Of a stretch of DNA of 6,954 nt, positions 4,531 to 6,954 are shown piece by piece. Under the pieces are notes generated by a model. The model did not search any database. It was not told the origin of the DNA and was given only the letters and a program-made list of their open reading frames with translations. The number at the start of each line of letters is the position of its first letter. The stretch's first letter is position 1. The DNA comes from Euzebyaceae bacterium (GTDB lineage Bacteria > Actinomycetota > Nitriliruptoria > Euzebyales > Egibacteraceae), in assembly GCA_013698135.1 (NCBI GenBank), contig JACCVM010000144.1, forward strand, positions 1 through 6,954, given 5' to 3'. A program made the translations under genes and the position numbers.

Positions 4531-5934
4531 GTGGGGCAGTCGGACTGGCGGGCCTTGCTCGAAACGACGCAGCAGCTCGCGACCGGCTATCTCGAGGGCC
4601 TACCAGACCGGAGGGTGGGACCGACGGCGACGTTGGCGGAGTTGCGTGCGGCCCTGCACCAGCCGCTGCTTGACGAGCCGGTCGATGCGCTCACCGTGAC
4701 CCACGACCTGGCAGCCGCAGCCGATCCGGGCTTGATGGCGACACCGAGCAGCCGCTTCTTCGGCTTCGTCATCGGCGGCGCCGTGCCGGCGTCCGTGGCC
4801 GCCGACTGGCTGACGACCGCCTGGGACCAGAACGCCGGCCTCTACGCCGCCGCGCCCGCAGCGATGGTGGCCGAGGAGGTCGCGGCCGGCTGGCTGACCG
4901 ATCTGCTCGGCCTGCCGGCGAGCGTTTCGACGGGGTTCGTGACCGGCTGCCAGATGGCCAACACCACCGGTCTGGCCGCCGGGCGCCATGCCGTGCTGCA
5001 ACGCGTCGGCTGGGACGTCGAGACACAGGGGCTGGCGGGCTCACCAGGCGTGCGGGTGGTCGTCGGCGGCGAGCGGCACGCCACCATCGACCGGGCCTTG
5101 CGCCTGCTGGGCCTCGGCACGAAGCAGGTGGCCGTGGTGCCCGCCGACGGCCAGGGCCGCATGCTTGCCGACCAGCTGGCCCGCGTCCTTGACGCCGACG
5201 ACTCGACGCCGACGATCGTCTGCGCCCAGCTCGGCAACGTCAACACCGGCGCACTGGACCCCATCGCCGACATCGTCGAGCTCGCTCACCGCCGAGGCGC
5301 GTGGGTCCACGTCGACGGTGCCTTCGGGCTGTGGGCGGCCGCCAGCCCGTCGCTGGCGCCGTTGGTGGCCGGCGCCCAGGGCGCCGACTCGTGGGCAACC
5401 GACGCCCACAAGTGGCTCAACGTGCCGTATGACTCCGGGCTGATCTTCTGCGCCGACCCCGCCGCGCACCGCGCGGCGATGGGCGTGCAGGCCAGCTACC
5501 TGATCCATGCCGAGCACCAGGAACGCGATGCCATGGACTTCAACCCGGAGTTCTCCCGCCGCGCCCGTGGATTCCCCGTCTACGCGGCGCTGCGCTCCCT
5601 CGGCCGCGGCGGCGTCGCCGACCTGGTGGATCGCTGCTGTGCGCTGGCCCGCCGCTTCGCCACCGCCCTGGAAGCGGCGGACGGCGTCGAGGTCTGCAAC
5701 GACGTGGTGCTCAACCAGGTGCTGGTGCGCTTTCCCGGCCGCGACGGCGACGCCGACCGGCGCACGCCCGCCGTAGTGCACGCCGTCCAGGCCGACGGAA
5801 CCTGCTGGCTGAGCGGCACCGTGTGGCAGGGCCGTCCGGCGATGCGGGTGTCGGTGTCGAACTGGTCGACGACGCCTGCCGACGTCGACCGTTCGGTGGC
5901 GGCGATCCTGCGTTGTGCCGAGGCGGTCGGCTAA
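4531..5934 (+). CDS. PLP-dependent group II decarboxylase-like enzyme (fold type I)
   Basis: This 467-residue protein matches the length and layout of group II PLP decarboxylases (aromatic amino acid, glutamate or diaminobutyrate decarboxylase relatives). The PLP lysine is K294 in TDAHKWLNVPYDSG. D262 in WVHVDGAFG should bind the pyridine nitrogen, and H183 in GERHATIDRAL is the likely ring-stacking histidine. The N-terminal RFFGFVIGGAVPASVAADWL (75-94) and the QNAGLYAAAPAAMVAEEVAAGWL segment are typical of the family. The phosphate-binding loop reads TGCQMAN (138-144), where classical members have a GGSEAN-like loop. The reaction is probably amino acid decarboxylation to an amine, but the substrate cannot be read, and some relatives have other PLP activities. 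GTG 4531 follows a strong AAGGAGG. The cyclase gene starts 71 bases downstream on the same strand, and the two may share a transcript. Confidence 0.88.
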   Translation: MGQSDWRALLETTQQLATGYLEGLPDRRVGPTATLAELRAALHQPLLDEPVDALTVTHDLAAAADPGLMATPSSRFFGFVIGGAVPASVAADWLTTAWDQNAGLYAAAPAAMVAEEVAAGWLTDLLGLPASVSTGFVTGCQMANTTGLAAGRHAVLQRVGWDVETQGLAGSPGVRVVVGGERHATIDRALRLLGLGTKQVAVVPADGQGRMLADQLARVLDADDSTPTIVCAQLGNVNTGALDPIADIVELAHRRGAWVHVDGAFGLWAAASPSLAPLVAGAQGADSWATDAHKWLNVPYDSGLIFCADPAAHRAAMGVQASYLIHAEHQERDAMDFNPEFSRRARGFPVYAALRSLGRGGVADLVDRCCALARRFATALEAADGVEVCNDVVLNQVLVRFPGRDGDADRRTPAVVHAVQADGTCWLSGTVWQGRPAMRVSVSNWSTTPADVDRSVAAILRCAEAVG

Positions 5935-5988
5935 GAATAAGTGACCGGGACGGGGTCGGACTGGCCGCGGGGCGCCGAACGCAACGGC

Positions 5989-5998
5989 AAAGGAGGAG
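5989..5998 (+). promoter_or_regulatory. Ribosome binding site of the cyclase gene
   Basis: AAAGGAGGAG-like sequence ends 7-9 bases before GTG 6006 and about 13-15 bases before the in-frame ATG 6012, so the GTG is the better start. The 71-base spacer after the decarboxylase stop shows no clear terminator or promoter, in keeping with co-transcription. Confidence 0.7.
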
Positions 5999-6005
5999 CG
6001 ACGAC

Positions 6006-6954
6006 GTGCAGATGCCCAGCGGCACGGTGACGTTCCTCTTCACCGACATTGAAGGCAGCACACGCCGGTGGCAGGAGGAGTCCGAGGCGATGTCGGTCGC
6101 GGTCAGCCGCCACGACGACATCGTGCGCGCCAGCATCGCGCAGCACCACGGGGTGGTCTTCAAGACGGTCGCCGATGCCTTCTGCGCCGCGTTCACCTCG
6201 GTGGACGAGGCCGTGGCGGCGGCGCTGGACGCGCAGCTGGGGCTGGCCGGTGAGCCGTGGCCGACCAGTGAGCCGCTGCGCGTGCGGATGGCCCTGCACA
6301 CCGGCGGCGCCGAGCTGCGCGACGACGACTACTTCGGACCGACCCTCAACAAGGTGGCTCGGATCATGGCCACCGCCAACGGGGGCCAGACGCTGCTGTC
6401 CACCGTCACCGCTGAGCTGAGCCGCGACCTCCTGCCACCCGACGCCGAGCTGCTGGACCTGGGCGCTCACCCGCTGAAGGACATCCAACGCCCCGAGCGG
6501 CTGTTCCAGCTCCTGCACTCCAGGCTGCCGCGCGACTTCCCGCCACTGCGCGCCTTCGGCTCGCTACCCAACTACACCACCCCGCTGGTCGGGCGTGAAC
6601 GCGAGACCGTAGCCGTCGTCGACCTGCTCAAGCGTGAGGCGGTGCGGCTGGTGACGCTCACCGGTCCCGGAGGGATCGGCAAGACCCGTCTGGCCTTGCG
6701 CGTCGTCGACGAGTTGGCCGCCGACTTTCGCGACGGCGTGTGGTTGGTCGGCCTGGCGGCGGTGCGCGATCCCGCGCTGGTCGCCCCCACCATCGCCCAT
6801 GCCCTCGGTGTGCGGGAGAGCGCCGGTACCTCGCCGTTCGAAAGCCTCAAGGGCTACTTGCGAGACCAGCGCGCCCTGCTGGTGCTCGACAGCTTCGAGC
6901 GCGTCGCGGCGGCGGGTCCGCTGGTCGCCAACCTGCTGTCCGCCGCCCCAGGCC
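6006..6954 (+). CDS. Class III adenylate cyclase fused to an NTPase domain (3' end outside the window)
   Basis: The frame is open from GTG 6006 to the window end, giving 316 residues of a longer protein. Residues 5-170 form a class III cyclase domain beginning TVTFLFTDIEGSTRRW. The canonical catalytic set is present with normal spacing: metal-binding D14 and D57, adenine-specifying K53 and D108, and transition-state N115 and R119 (in FKTVADAF and DYFGPTLNKVARI). It should therefore make cAMP from ATP. After PLVGRERE (193-200) comes a P-loop NTPase of the AAA/NB-ARC type, with Walker A GPGGIGKT (220-227) and Walker B LLVLDS (291-296). Actinobacterial proteins of this layout, such as M. tuberculosis Rv0386, Rv1358 and Rv2488c, continue with further repeats and often a LuxR-type DNA-binding domain, which would lie to the right. 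It is probably a cytoplasmic signalling protein. G before the second metal Asp is replaced by A56. Confidence 0.92.
   Translation, partial: MQMPSGTVTFLFTDIEGSTRRWQEESEAMSVAVSRHDDIVRASIAQHHGVVFKTVADAFCAAFTSVDEAVAAALDAQLGLAGEPWPTSEPLRVRMALHTGGAELRDDDYFGPTLNKVARIMATANGGQTLLSTVTAELSRDLLPPDAELLDLGAHPLKDIQRPERLFQLLHSRLPRDFPPLRAFGSLPNYTTPLVGRERETVAVVDLLKREAVRLVTLTGPGGIGKTRLALRVVDELAADFRDGVWLVGLAAVRDPALVAPTIAHALGVRESAGTSPFESLKGYLRDQRALLVLDSFERVAAAGPLVANLLSAAPG

Noticed and set aside
5041..5781. Minus-strand open frame of 246 codons opposite the decarboxylase
   Set aside because: The plus strand here carries the PLP lysine and other conserved residues; the antisense frame has no domain signature.

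Overview
The window is about 7 kb of very GC-rich bacterial chromosome. Codons end mostly in G or C, GTG starts are common, one start looks leaderless, and the gene families are all typical of Actinomycetota. I infer an actinobacterium but cannot name a genus. I see no rRNA, tRNA, CRISPR array, transposase or phage gene; it reads as ordinary chromosome with several regulatory genes.

Left part, minus strand (45-1294): a two-gene regulatory operon made of an ECF sigma factor and its membrane-anchored zinc-binding anti-sigma factor, overlapping by one base (TGATG). Upstream of the sigma gene there is an ECF-type promoter, TGAACC-N17-CGTACA. A second match, TGAACC-N16-CGTATC, lies just past the anti-sigma stop and points off the left edge. 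The sigma factor therefore probably autoregulates and also drives the next gene to the left. These two sites are the most informative signal I found.

Middle, plus strand (1401-4232): a class I SAM-dependent methyltransferase, divergent from the sigma operon; a short six-helix cation-efflux (CDF-like) membrane protein with a Cys-Cys tail and an apparently leaderless GTG start; an intergenic spacer with a strong bulged hairpin (3108-3157); and a DUF3500 protein that looks like an internal duplication.

Right part, plus strand (4233-6954): a roughly 300-base spacer with a candidate promoter and an 11-codon upstream ORF, then a PLP-dependent group II decarboxylase-like enzyme. Last comes the 5' part of a large signalling protein, a class III adenylate cyclase fused to an NTPase domain, which runs off the right edge. 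It has no stop in the window, so a search for complete ORFs would miss it.

Apart from the sigma/anti-sigma pair and a possible decarboxylase-cyclase transcript, the genes show no clear shared pathway. I do not see a convincing new multi-gene system. The points worth following are the sigma-factor promoter pair, the intergenic hairpin, the in-frame upstream ORF before the decarboxylase, and the duplicated DUF3500 fold.
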